Origin: DASYXW01 sp035934405
Lineage (GTDB): Bacteria > Acidobacteriota > Terriglobia > UBA7540
Direction of reading: 5' to 3'
DNA length: 35,429 bases
Assembly (NCBI GenBank): GCA_035934405.1
Contig: DASYXW010000094.1
Span: 1-35,429, forward strand
Made by a program: the position numbers and the translations under genes. The notes under the pieces were generated by a model, which was not told the origin of the DNA, searched no databases, and saw only the letters and a program-made list of their open reading frames with translations. Positions 6,271 through 17,066 of this stretch are shown piece after piece (positions within the stretch are counted from its first letter, which is position 1; the number at the start of each line of letters is the position of its first letter).

Positions 6271-6873
6271 ATGACGGAACCGCAAATGACGCTCGTCCCG
6301 ATGGTGGTGGAGCAGACCAACCGGGGCGAGCGGGCGTATGATATTTACTCGCGCCTCCTCCGCGATCATATCATCTTTATCGGAACGCCGATTGACGATG
6401 TGGTGGCGAACCTGATTACGGCGCAGTTGCTTTTTCTCGAAGCGGAAGACCCCGAGCACGACGTGCAGCTTTACATCAACTCGCCGGGCGGGAGCGTGAC
6501 GGCCGGCATGGCAATTTACGACACCATGCAGTTCATCCGGCCGGACGTGGCGACCACGTGCATCGGCTGCGCGGCGTCGATTGCGGCTTTGCTGCTGACG
6601 GCGGGGACCAAGGGCAAGCGGTTCGCCCTGCCCAACTCGCGGGTGCTGATTCACCAGCCGTCGATGGGAGGCCTCTCGGGCCAGGCGACCGACATTGACA
6701 TCCACGCGCGGGAAATCCTGCGCGTGCGGGCCAACATCAACGAGATTCTGGCCAAGCACACCAACCAGGCGCTGGCGAAGATTGAGCACGACGTGGAACG
6801 GGATTTCTGGATGAACGCCGAACAGGCGCGCGAATACGGCATGGTGGACGAGATCATTTACAAGCACAAGTAG
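6271..6873 (+). CDS. clpP: ATP-dependent Clp protease proteolytic subunit
   Basis: 200 residues from ATG 6271, with GGGGAAGG 5 bases ahead. Serine protease forming the double heptameric barrel used by ClpX (next gene). The catalytic triad is Ser103, His128 (PNSRVLIHQP) and Asp178. The serine motif reads GCAASIAALLL where most ClpP have GQAASM; the Cys next to the catalytic neighbourhood is unusual but the triad is intact. Head-domain motifs YINSPGGSV and DRDFWM-like ERDFWM are present. Cotranscription with tig is likely from the 30-base gap; a repeat separates it from clpX. Confidence 0.95.
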   Translation: MTEPQMTLVPMVVEQTNRGERAYDIYSRLLRDHIIFIGTPIDDVVANLITAQLLFLEAEDPEHDVQLYINSPGGSVTAGMAIYDTMQFIRPDVATTCIGCAASIAALLLTAGTKGKRFALPNSRVLIHQPSMGGLSGQATDIDIHAREILRVRANINEILAKHTNQALAKIEHDVERDFWMNAEQAREYGMVDEIIYKHK

Positions 6874-6880
6874 AGGTATC

Positions 6881-6963
6881 TGTCATGCTGGGCGTAGCGA
6901 AGCATCCGCTGTTTCTTGCTGAAAACAAACAAAGCAGCTCCTTCGCTTCGCTCAGGATGACAC
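6881..6963. repeat. Small inverted-repeat element between clpP and clpX
   Basis: Left end TGTCATGCTGGGCGTAGCGA and right end complement TGTCATCCTGAGCGAAGCGA are imperfect inverted repeats of about 30 bases around an A-rich centre. This TGTCATCCTGAGCGAAGCGA word is a common dispersed element in Acidobacteriota and other phyla. It has no coding capacity, resembles a MITE or REP pair, and fills the whole clpP-clpX gap; it could act as a processing or attenuation hairpin. Confidence 0.6.
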
Positions 6964-6984
6964 CGAAATGACCGGGAGAGCCGC

Positions 6985-8250
6985 TTGAGACGCACGGGAG
7001 CTGAAGAGCCGTTGCACTGTTCCTTCTGCCGCAAGAGTCAGGACGCCGTCCGCAAGCTGATTTCCTCGCCGGACGAACAGCCGCGAGCGTATATCTGCGA
7101 CGAGTGCGTGGCGGTGTGCAACAGCATCCTGGACGAAGAGCCGGGGGGGGAACGGGGGCCGGAGGCGCGGGCGGAGCTGGCGCGGCCGGTGGAAGTGAAG
7201 ACGTTTCTCGAACAGTACGTGGTGGGGCAGGACAAGACCAAGAAACGGCTGGCGGTGGCGGTTTACAACCACTACAAGCGCATCAAGATGAGCCGGCAGC
7301 GCAGCGACGTGGAACTGACCAAATCGAATATCCTGCTCATCGGACCCACCGGCACCGGCAAGACACTCCTGGCGCAGACCCTGGCCCGTCTGCTCGAAGT
7401 TCCGTTCGCCATTGTGGACGCCACCACGCTGACCGAAGCCGGGTATGTCGGCGAGGACGTGGAGAACATCATCCTGAAGCTGCTGCAGAGCGCCAACGGA
7501 GACGTCCAGCGGGCGCAGCAAGGCATCATCTATATTGACGAGATTGATAAGATTGCGAAGAAGGACGAGAACCCGTCCATCACGCGCGACGTTTCGGGTG
7601 AGGGAGTGCAGCAGGCGCTGCTGAAGATTCTGGAAGGGACGGTGGCCAACGTCCCGCCGCAGGGCGGCCGCAAGCACCCGCACCAGGAATTCACTGCCGT
7701 CGATACCACCAACATTCTCTTTATTTGCGGCGGGGCGTTTGTGGGCCTGGAAAAGATTATCGAGCGGCGCACCGGCCGGCGGTCGATGGGCTTCCACACC
7801 GAGGCCGACGCCGCTCCCGTTCCAGGAGGGAAAAGAAATATCGAAGTTCTGGAGCAGGTTCAGCCGATAGATCTCATTAAGTACGGGCTGATTCCGGAGT
7901 TCGTGGGCCGGCTCCCGGTGGTGAGCGTGCTGAACGACCTGGACGAAGCGGCGCTGGTGGAAATCCTGACCCGGCCGAAGAACTCCCTGACCCGGCAGTA
8001 CCAGCGGCTGTTTGAGTTCGAGAACGTCCGGCTGAGATTCTCCGAAGAAGCGCTAAAAGCGATTGCGCAGCAGGCTTTGGAACGCAAGCTCGGCGCCCGG
8101 GGCTTGCGGATGATTCTCGAAGATCTCATGCTCGACCTGATGTATCACCTTCCCGGCCAGCGCAAGCTTCGCGAGTTTGTGGTGACCGACGAGATGGTGC
8201 GGAATCACGAAATCAGTTTCAGTTCGACGCTGCTGGAGAAGGCAGGCTAG
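6985..8250 (+). CDS. clpX: ClpX ATPase, unfoldase subunit of ClpXP
   Basis: 421 residues from TTG 6985 with GGGAGAG 5 bases ahead. The N-terminal zinc-binding domain has Cys12, Cys15, Cys38 and Cys41. The AAA+ core has Walker A GPTGTGKT (120-127), the pore loop GYVG (153-156), Walker B IIYIDEID (181-188) and the sensor-2 region GARGLR. The ClpP-docking loop reads RRSMGF instead of the common IGF tripeptide, a conservative change. It unfolds tagged or damaged proteins and feeds them to ClpP, encoded just upstream. Length is normal. Confidence 0.95.
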   Translation: MRRTGAEEPLHCSFCRKSQDAVRKLISSPDEQPRAYICDECVAVCNSILDEEPGGERGPEARAELARPVEVKTFLEQYVVGQDKTKKRLAVAVYNHYKRIKMSRQRSDVELTKSNILLIGPTGTGKTLLAQTLARLLEVPFAIVDATTLTEAGYVGEDVENIILKLLQSANGDVQRAQQGIIYIDEIDKIAKKDENPSITRDVSGEGVQQALLKILEGTVANVPPQGGRKHPHQEFTAVDTTNILFICGGAFVGLEKIIERRTGRRSMGFHTEADAAPVPGGKRNIEVLEQVQPIDLIKYGLIPEFVGRLPVVSVLNDLDEAALVEILTRPKNSLTRQYQRLFEFENVRLRFSEEALKAIAQQALERKLGARGLRMILEDLMLDLMYHLPGQRKLREFVVTDEMVRNHEISFSSTLLEKAG

Positions 8251-8278
8251 CTTCGCGCTTCTTGTGAAAGGCAGGTTC

Positions 8279-10702
8279 ATGAGTTCATCCATCTTCCCGG
8301 GCCGTGAAAAAAGCGACATCAAGGTGCTTCCCATGATGCCGCTGCGCGATCTTGTCATCTTCCCCTACATGATGTCGCCGTTCGTGGTGGGGCGCGAGAG
8401 CTCCATTCGCGCGCTGGAAGAGGCGCTGGCAGGCGAAAAGAAGATTTTCCTGGCCACGCAGAAGGACGCGTCGGTGGACGATCCCAACGCCGGGGACATC
8501 TATTCGGTGGGGACGATCGCCAACATCGTGCAGAGCGTGAAGCTGCCCGACGGCAACATCAAGGTGCTGGTGGAGGGCGGGGCTCGCGGCAAGGTGGTGA
8601 AGGTGGCGAGCGAGGACGGCTTTTTCCGCGTTACCGTGAAGACGGCTGTTTACCGCGCGGTGACCACGCCCAGCCTCGAACAACTGGTGCAGCGCGTGGT
8701 TTCGCTTTTCGAGCAGTACGTGAAGCTTTCGCAGAGCCTGAATTACGAGACCATGATTGCGGCGGTGAAGGTGGACGAACTCGGCAAACTCACCGACACG
8801 GTGGCCGCCAACCTCAACGTCTCGATTGAAGAAAAGCAGGAACTGCTGGAAATCTTTGACCCCGTAGACCGGCTGACGCGCCTGGCGGACATCCTCGACA
8901 TTGAGATCGAAAAGCTCAATGTGGACCGCACGATTCAGGGCCGGGTGAAGCGGCAGATGGAGCGCGCCCAGCGTGAGTATTACCTGAACGAGAAGATCAA
9001 GGCGATCCAGAAGGAACTGGGCAAGAACGAGAAGAGCGAAATCGACGAACTCAAGAAGAAGATTGAAACCTCCGGCATGACCGCGGACGCCCGCGAGAAG
9101 GCGGGACAGGAACTGAAGCGGCTGGAGATGATGCCGCCCATGTCGGCCGAGTCCACCGTCTCGCGCAACTACCTCGACTGGCTGCTGGCGATGCCGTGGA
9201 AGAAAAAGTCAAAGGAGATTCGGGACATCGCACGGGCCGAAAAGACCCTGGAAGAAGATCACTATGGGCTGGAGAAGATCAAGGAGCGCATTCTGGAGTT
9301 CCTGGCGGTGCGGCAACTGGTGAAGACGCCGAAGGGCTCCATCCTTTGCTTCGTCGGGCCGCCCGGAGTGGGCAAGACGTCGCTCGGGCGCTCCATTGCC
9401 CGCGCCACGGGACGCAAGTTTGTGCGGCTGTCCCTCGGCGGCGTGCGGGACGAGGCGGAAATCCGCGGTCATCGCCGCACTTACATCGGCGCGCTGCCCG
9501 GCCAGATCATCCAGATGATGAAGAAGGCCGGGACGGTGAATCCGGTGTTCCTGCTCGACGAAGTGGACAAGATGAGCATGGACTTCCGCGGCGATCCCTC
9601 GGCGGCGCTGCTCGAAGTGCTCGACCCGGAGCAGAACCACATGTTCGCAGACCACTACCTCGACGTCGAGTACGACCTCTCGAAGGTGTTTTTCATCACC
9701 ACCGCCAACGTGATTCACACCATCCCGCAGCCGCTGCAGGACCGCATGGAAATCCTGCGGCTTTCCGGCTACACCGAGCCCGAAAAGCTCGAAATCGCCA
9801 AACGGTTTCTGGTGCGGAAGCAGCGCGAAGCGTGCGGTCTGAGACCCGAGAACCTCACTTTTGCGGACGACGCGATTACTACGATCATCCGCGGCTACAC
9901 GCGCGAAGCCGGCGTGCGGAACCTGGAGCGTGAAATCGCCAACATTTGCCGCAAGGTGGCGCGCAAGGTGGTGGCCGACGGCAGAGGCCTCGAAGTCGCC
10001 GTGAAAGCCGAAGACGTGCGCGAGTACCTCGGCGTCATCAAGTTCCGCGACACCAAGTCCGAGGATAAGAACGAGGTGGGCCTGGCGATGGGTTTGGCCT
10101 GGACGGAGGCGGGCGGCGACGTGCTGCAGATCGAAGCCACCCTCATGCAAGGCAAGGGCAAGCTGATGCTGACCGGAAAGCTCGGCGACGTGATGCAGGA
10201 GTCCGGCCAGGCTGCCATGAGCTATGTTCGCTCTCGCGCCGCGGAACTGGGTCTCGACCCCGACTTCTACCGCCACGTGGACATTCACATTCACGTTCCC
10301 GAGGGCGCCATCCCCAAAGACGGCCCTTCGGCGGGCATTACGCTGGCGACGGCGGTGGTGAGCGCGCTCACCAAAATCCCCGTGCGGCGTGACATCGCCA
10401 TGACCGGTGAGATCACGCTGCGCGGCAAGGTTCTGCCGATTGGCGGAGTGAAAGAGAAGGTTCTCGCAGCGCATCGCCTGGGCACGCGGACGGTGATTCT
10501 GCCCCGGGACAACGAGAAAGATCTTTCCGAGATTCCGTTCAATATCCAGCAAGAGATGGCGCTCCGCTTCGTGGACGTGATGGATGAGGTGCTGGACCTG
10601 GCGCTCGAGCAGAAGCTCGAGGCGCGTCCACCGCGCGTCGCTGAGACCGAGAAGTTGGAACCCGCTCCGCAGGAAGCCGGACGGGAATCGCTGACCAACT
10701 GA
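8279..10702 (+). CDS. lon: Lon ATP-dependent protease
   Basis: 807 residues from ATG 8279, chosen for the AAAGGCAGG just ahead; an in-frame GTG at 8264 would add 5 residues. It has the N-terminal substrate-recognition domain (LPMMPLRDLVIFPYMMSPF), a coiled-coil linker, the AAA+ module with Walker A GPPGVGKT (360-367) and Walker B FLLDEVDK, and the C-terminal protease domain with catalytic Ser684 (PKDGPSAG) and Lys725 (GGVKEK). It degrades misfolded and regulatory proteins in the cytoplasm. Follows clpX after 28 bases, so the block tig-clpP-clpX-lon is probably one operon. The last 40 residues are a variable acidic tail. Confidence 0.95.
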   Translation: MSSSIFPGREKSDIKVLPMMPLRDLVIFPYMMSPFVVGRESSIRALEEALAGEKKIFLATQKDASVDDPNAGDIYSVGTIANIVQSVKLPDGNIKVLVEGGARGKVVKVASEDGFFRVTVKTAVYRAVTTPSLEQLVQRVVSLFEQYVKLSQSLNYETMIAAVKVDELGKLTDTVAANLNVSIEEKQELLEIFDPVDRLTRLADILDIEIEKLNVDRTIQGRVKRQMERAQREYYLNEKIKAIQKELGKNEKSEIDELKKKIETSGMTADAREKAGQELKRLEMMPPMSAESTVSRNYLDWLLAMPWKKKSKEIRDIARAEKTLEEDHYGLEKIKERILEFLAVRQLVKTPKGSILCFVGPPGVGKTSLGRSIARATGRKFVRLSLGGVRDEAEIRGHRRTYIGALPGQIIQMMKKAGTVNPVFLLDEVDKMSMDFRGDPSAALLEVLDPEQNHMFADHYLDVEYDLSKVFFITTANVIHTIPQPLQDRMEILRLSGYTEPEKLEIAKRFLVRKQREACGLRPENLTFADDAITTIIRGYTREAGVRNLEREIANICRKVARKVVADGRGLEVAVKAEDVREYLGVIKFRDTKSEDKNEVGLAMGLAWTEAGGDVLQIEATLMQGKGKLMLTGKLGDVMQESGQAAMSYVRSRAAELGLDPDFYRHVDIHIHVPEGAIPKDGPSAGITLATAVVSALTKIPVRRDIAMTGEITLRGKVLPIGGVKEKVLAAHRLGTRTVILPRDNEKDLSEIPFNIQQEMALRFVDVMDEVLDLALEQKLEARPPRVAETEKLEPAPQEAGRESLTN

Positions 10703-11002
10703 GACACGGAAAAAGAAATGAACCCGTTGTTGGAGCGCTGCATCCAAAGGAAGCGAAGCCGATGCCAGCAAGTCTCTGTGCCGGAAGACCCAGTTTGCTC
10801 GCCGGATTAGATCAATTACGAGGATGACTCGAAGAGGAGCTTCAAACTAAGCATTTCCCTTTCCGCTACCGCGCCACCGGGCTCGGAACCTCAACGTGCC
10901 GCCAAGAGCATTCAGCAAATCAGACGAAAATCACGAGGGCGCAGGCCCCAACCGACCACTCCGCTTCAGGGCGGAGACCGGAACGAGAAAAGAGAGAATC
11001 CT
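10703..11002. other. lon-rho spacer, no gene seen
   Basis: 300 bases without a convincing reading frame or hairpin terminator. It probably contains the rho promoter and leader, but no good -35/-10 pair stands out. AGAGAG lies 6 bases before the rho ATG. Confidence 0.4.
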
Positions 11003-13144
<2,142 letters not shown>

Positions 13145-13179
13145 GGAACTTGATGAGCGGAAAAACCCGGGGCGACCGG

Positions 13180-15183
13180 TTAAATCCGCTTGAACGCCTT
13201 GGCGATATCCTTCAGGCCGAACCGCAGCAGCACGGGCCGGCCGTGCGGGCACGACATCGGGCACTCCGTGCGGGCGAGCTCGCGGAGGAGCCACTCCATC
13301 TTGTGGCGGTCGAGCGCCATGTTGATCTTGATGGCAGCGTGGCAGGCGACCGAGGCGCCGATCTTGCCGCGCAGCGTGTCGAGCGAGAGAGCACGCGCCT
13401 CGGGACCCATGCCGTCCAGAATTTCCACCAGCAGCCGCTCGACCTCCTCGGCGCGAATCTCAGCCGGCGCGGTCTTCACCGCCACCGTGCGCTGCCCAAA
13501 GGGCTCTACGTCGAAACCGTTCGCGCCCAGCTCTTCGGCGATGTCCCGGAAGGCGGCAAGCTGTTGGGGCGTGAGCTCGACGATGATGGGTAACAGCAGC
13601 CGCTGCGCTTCCACCTTCTTCTCGCGGCGCTGACGGAGATGACGTTCGAAAAGAACGCGCTCGTGCGCCACGTGCTGGTCAATGATCCACAGCCCCTCGG
13701 CGTTCGTCGCCACGATAAAGCTCTCCTGAACTTGCCCCAAGGGCCGGAGGTTAGCAGGAAACTCGGAAGCTGGGATGCTTGCCGGAAGGATATCGCCGCC
13801 GCGCTCAACCACGCTCGGTGCAACTACGGAGTGAGCGTGCAGCGAGAAACTCCGCGGCTTGCCGAAGTCTTGCGGTTCAAACGCGCCTCCGGTCAAAGGC
13901 AAGATCCCTGGGCGCGGTTCAGGACGTGGTGGCGAGAGATGGAAATCCTGTTCGCGAACGGACGTGTTCGGCGCCGGCGCGCCGCGCATCGTCGGTGCCT
14001 CTTCACCCAGCCGCTCGGTGGCTTCAATCTCCAAATCTTCCGCCGCCGCGGCCCGCACCTCGTTCCGCATGGGCGGCATCGGAGCCATTGGGCCCATAGG
14101 AAAAGCCGCGACCGGTCGCGCTGCCACGAGCGCCTGACGGATCGAGTCGCGCGCGAAGTCGTGGATAAAGGCGGAATGCCGGAAGCGTACTTCCGTCTTC
14201 GAAGGGTGCACATTCACATCAACTTCGGCAGGAGGCAGTTCCAGGAAGATCAGCGCAACGGGGAACATCTTCGGCGGAACGATGTTACGGTAGGCTTCCG
14301 TGATGGCGTGCAGAATCAGCCGGTCGCGCACCAGCCGGCGATTCACGAAGAAGTAAATCTGGTTGCGGTTGAGCTTCTGCACGTCGGGGCGCGAGACGAA
14401 CCCCGAAAGCCGGACGATCACGGGCTTCACCGGCTCCGGCCCATCTTCTTCGTCATTCCTTTCCGGCGCTTCCGGCGGTGCAAATATCGGCATGGCGCGC
14501 TCGGCCGGCGCAATCTCAATCAGTTGCTCCAGAAGCTGGGCGCCCATCACCTGGTAAAGCCGCGAGCGAAAGTCGGCAACGGGCGAGACGTTAAGGATTT
14601 CGTTCGAGAGCGAAGCGAGGCGAAAGCTTTTCTCCGGATGCGCCAGCGCGTAATGGGTGACCAAACCCGCGATGTGGCCGAGTTCGGTGGACTCGGACTT
14701 TAGGAACTTGCGCCGGGCAGGCGTGTTGTAGAAGAGGTCGCGGACTTCGATGCGGGTTCCTGCCGGCCAGGCGATTTCCTTCACGTCGCGCAGCCTGCCG
14801 CCGTGGATTTCGATTCGCGTGCCCGAACTTTCGGAATCGTGCCGCGTCTCCAGCACTAGCCGCGCGACTGAGGAGATGGACGGTAAGGCTTCGCCGCGGA
14901 AGCCCAAGGTCGAAACATCGAATAGGTCCTCCGCCGAGCGGATCTTGCTCGTGGCATGGCGCTCGAAGGCCAGCAGCGCATCGTCATGGTCCATGCCGCA
15001 GCCGTCGTCCACAACGCGAATCAGCCGCTTGCCGCCACTTTCGACCGCGACCTCGATGAAATTGGCTCCGGCGTCAACGGAGTTCTCCACCAGCTCTTTG
15101 ACGATGGACGCCGGACGCTCGACGACTTCACCGGCCGCGATTTTGTTCGCGACAGCTTCGGGGAGGATGTGGATCACTGACAT
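13180..15183 (-). CDS. mutL: DNA mismatch repair protein MutL
   Basis: 667 residues from ATG 15183. The N-terminal GHKL ATPase has Glu30 in KELVENSVDAG, DDGCGMD and STLGFRGEALPS. A Pro/Ala/Met-rich linker runs from about 350 to 480. The C-terminal dimerisation/endonuclease domain carries the metal-binding motif DQHVAHERVLFE (from Asp502; the usual DQHA has Val here) and CPHGRP (from Cys645), ending FKRI. These motifs mark an incising MutL as found in bacteria without MutH. MutS is not in this window. Cotranscription with aspS upstream and cmk downstream is likely. Confidence 0.94.
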   Translation of the reverse strand: MSVIHILPEAVANKIAAGEVVERPASIVKELVENSVDAGANFIEVAVESGGKRLIRVVDDGCGMDHDDALLAFERHATSKIRSAEDLFDVSTLGFRGEALPSISSVARLVLETRHDSESSGTRIEIHGGRLRDVKEIAWPAGTRIEVRDLFYNTPARRKFLKSESTELGHIAGLVTHYALAHPEKSFRLASLSNEILNVSPVADFRSRLYQVMGAQLLEQLIEIAPAERAMPIFAPPEAPERNDEEDGPEPVKPVIVRLSGFVSRPDVQKLNRNQIYFFVNRRLVRDRLILHAITEAYRNIVPPKMFPVALIFLELPPAEVDVNVHPSKTEVRFRHSAFIHDFARDSIRQALVAARPVAAFPMGPMAPMPPMRNEVRAAAAEDLEIEATERLGEEAPTMRGAPAPNTSVREQDFHLSPPRPEPRPGILPLTGGAFEPQDFGKPRSFSLHAHSVVAPSVVERGGDILPASIPASEFPANLRPLGQVQESFIVATNAEGLWIIDQHVAHERVLFERHLRQRREKKVEAQRLLLPIIVELTPQQLAAFRDIAEELGANGFDVEPFGQRTVAVKTAPAEIRAEEVERLLVEILDGMGPEARALSLDTLRGKIGASVACHAAIKINMALDRHKMEWLLRELARTECPMSCPHGRPVLLRFGLKDIAKAFKRI

Positions 15184-15224
15184 ACGAGGTCACAGTTGAG
15201 GGGCGCCCATCCAATCGAAAAGTA

Positions 15225-15295
15225 AAAGTTGGAAATTCAAGGCTGGATCTTCGAGTTTCCAGCTTCGAGTTTTGAATTTCGAGTTTCCAATCCCA
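15225..15295. repeat. TTCGAGTTT-word array at the aspS 3' end
   Basis: Degenerate repeats of a word like (G)AATTTCGAGTTTCCA in both orientations: GTTGGAAATTC, TTCGAGTTTCCAGC, TTCGAGTTTTGAATTTC, GAGTTTCCAATCC. The array supplies the last codons of aspS and most of the aspS-mutL spacer. It resembles the arrays at 18372-18445, 26571-26640 and 34140-34222 in layout but uses a different word. Confidence 0.6.
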
Positions 15296-17066
15296 GCTCT
15301 ATCAGTTGCTCCGGTTCCACCAGCGAGGGCGCGTCGCACATCAAATCCACGGCGCTGGCCGTCTTCGGAAAGGCGATAACTTCGCGGATGTTCGATTCTC
15401 CGCACATCAGGGCCACAATGCGGTCCCAGCCGAGCGCGATGCCGCCGTGAGGCGGCGTGCCGGATTCGAGTGCATCGAGAAAAAAGCCGAACCGCTCGCG
15501 GGCTTTGCCGGGCGTCAAGCCGAGAATCGAAAAGACCCGCTTCTGGATGTCCTGGCGATGGATTCTGATTGAGCCGCCGCCGATTTCCGTGCCATTCAGT
15601 ACCAGGTCGTAGGCGCGCGCCTTCACGGTGGCGGGATCGGACTCGAGCGCGTCAAAGTCCTCTTCGCGCGGGGAGGTGAACGGGTGATGCATCGCCGTGA
15701 AACGCTTTTCCTTTTCGTCAAACTCGAACATGGGGAAGTCCACCACCCAACCGAAGTTCCAGGTTCCCGGCTTGAGAAACCCGAGCCGGCGCGCAATCTC
15801 CAACCGTACTTCGCCCGAGGCCTCATCGAGGCGCCGCATATCGTGAAGCAGGGGAGTGCCGTGAAGCGGGGTTTCCGCCTTGCGTCCCAGCAGCACAACG
15901 AGGTCGCCTGCCGCGGCGTCTGCAGCGCCGACCAGCGCCCGGACGGTCCCTTCTCCGGCGGCTTTCGCGAGCGGCGACTGAATGTCCTTTTCACCCACCT
16001 TGGCGTACGAGAACCAGTCGGCGCCCGAGGCTTTGGCCGTTTCCTGGAGCTTGTCAAGCTGGCTGCGCGACTCCGTGGACCAGCCCGGCACGCGCAAAGC
16101 CTTGAGATAAGCGATGTGGACCTTCTCACGCAAGCCGGCGGGAGCCTCCACGCGCCGCCAAGCCAAATTGAAGCCCAGGTGCGGCTTGTCGGAACCGTAC
16201 TTCTCCATCGCCGCGTCATAGGGAAGAAGCGGAAACGGACGCTGGACATTCACACCAATCAGCGCGAAAAGTTTTTCCATCAGGCGTTCGATGATGTCAA
16301 AGAGCACCTCTCGCCGCGGGAATGCCATCTCCACATCCACCTGGGTGAATTCCGCCTGGCGGTCGGCGCGAAAGTCTTCGTCGCGGAAGCAGCGCACGAT
16401 CTGGAAATAGCGGTCGAAACCCGCAATCATCAGGATTTGTTTGAAAATCTGCGGCGATTGCGGCAGGGCGTAGAAGCGTCCGGGTTGGACGCGGCTCGGC
16501 ACGAGGTAGTCGCGCGCGCCCTCAGGAGTGGAACGGGTCATAAAGGGCGTTTCGATTTCGATGAAGCCGTTCGCGCTCATGTGCTCACGCACCGCGAGCG
16601 CGGCGAGGTGGCGCAGCCGAAGGTGGTGCTGCAGGCGGACTCGCCGTAGATCAAGGTAGCGGTAACGAAGGCGCGTTTCCTCGGCGGTCTTTTCGTCTTC
16701 AATCGGAAACGGCGGCGTCTTGGCTTCGTTGAGCAACAGCAGCGACCGCGCCACAACCTCCACGGCGCCGGTCGCGAGCTGCGGGTTCACCGTTTCGGCG
16801 GAGCGCGGGACGACTTCACCCTCCACGGCCACCACGTATTCTGAGCGAACTTGCTCGGCTCGGGAGTGTGCTTCGGCGCTGACTTCCGGGCGGCAGACAA
16901 TCTGCGCGATGCCGGTGTGGTCGCGCAGATCGAGAAAAATAAGATTGCCGAGGTCGCGGCGTCGCGCCACCCAGCCGGCCAGAAACACCATCTGGCCGGC
17001 GTGTGTTTTGCGCAGCTCGCCGCAATAGTGGGTTCGTTGGCGGTCACCGAGAAGATCGAGGTTCAC
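15237..17066 (-). CDS. aspS: Aspartyl-tRNA synthetase
   Basis: 609 residues from GTG 17066, chosen because it overlaps the hisS stop (GTGA) and has GGAG 5 bases ahead; ATG 17093 would add 9 residues inside hisS. Class II synthetase charging tRNA-Asp. Visible are the N-terminal OB anticodon-binding fold (FLAGWVARRRDLGNLIFLDL), motif 2 (FRDEDFRADRQAEFTQVDVE), the bacterial GAD insertion in the middle, and motif 3 (GGIALGWDRIVALM). The protein should end near LIELGL; the final 15-19 residues (ETRNSKLEAGNSKIQP) are encoded by a word array and are unlikely to be functional. Confidence 0.94.
   Translation of the reverse strand: MNLDLLGDRQRTHYCGELRKTHAGQMVFLAGWVARRRDLGNLIFLDLRDHTGIAQIVCRPEVSAEAHSRAEQVRSEYVVAVEGEVVPRSAETVNPQLATGAVEVVARSLLLLNEAKTPPFPIEDEKTAEETRLRYRYLDLRRVRLQHHLRLRHLAALAVREHMSANGFIEIETPFMTRSTPEGARDYLVPSRVQPGRFYALPQSPQIFKQILMIAGFDRYFQIVRCFRDEDFRADRQAEFTQVDVEMAFPRREVLFDIIERLMEKLFALIGVNVQRPFPLLPYDAAMEKYGSDKPHLGFNLAWRRVEAPAGLREKVHIAYLKALRVPGWSTESRSQLDKLQETAKASGADWFSYAKVGEKDIQSPLAKAAGEGTVRALVGAADAAAGDLVVLLGRKAETPLHGTPLLHDMRRLDEASGEVRLEIARRLGFLKPGTWNFGWVVDFPMFEFDEKEKRFTAMHHPFTSPREEDFDALESDPATVKARAYDLVLNGTEIGGGSIRIHRQDIQKRVFSILGLTPGKARERFGFFLDALESGTPPHGGIALGWDRIVALMCGESNIREVIAFPKTASAVDLMCDAPSLVEPEQLIELGLETRNSKLEAGNSKIQP

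Noticed and set aside
9209..10771. 520-codon open frame antisense to lon
   Set aside because: It is the mirror of a high-G+C coding frame, has no ribosome site or recognisable domain, and overlaps the conserved Lon sequence entirely.
13639..14703. 354-codon open frame antisense to mutL
   Set aside because: Low-complexity Arg/Gly/His-rich translation, fully inside mutL, without initiation signals.
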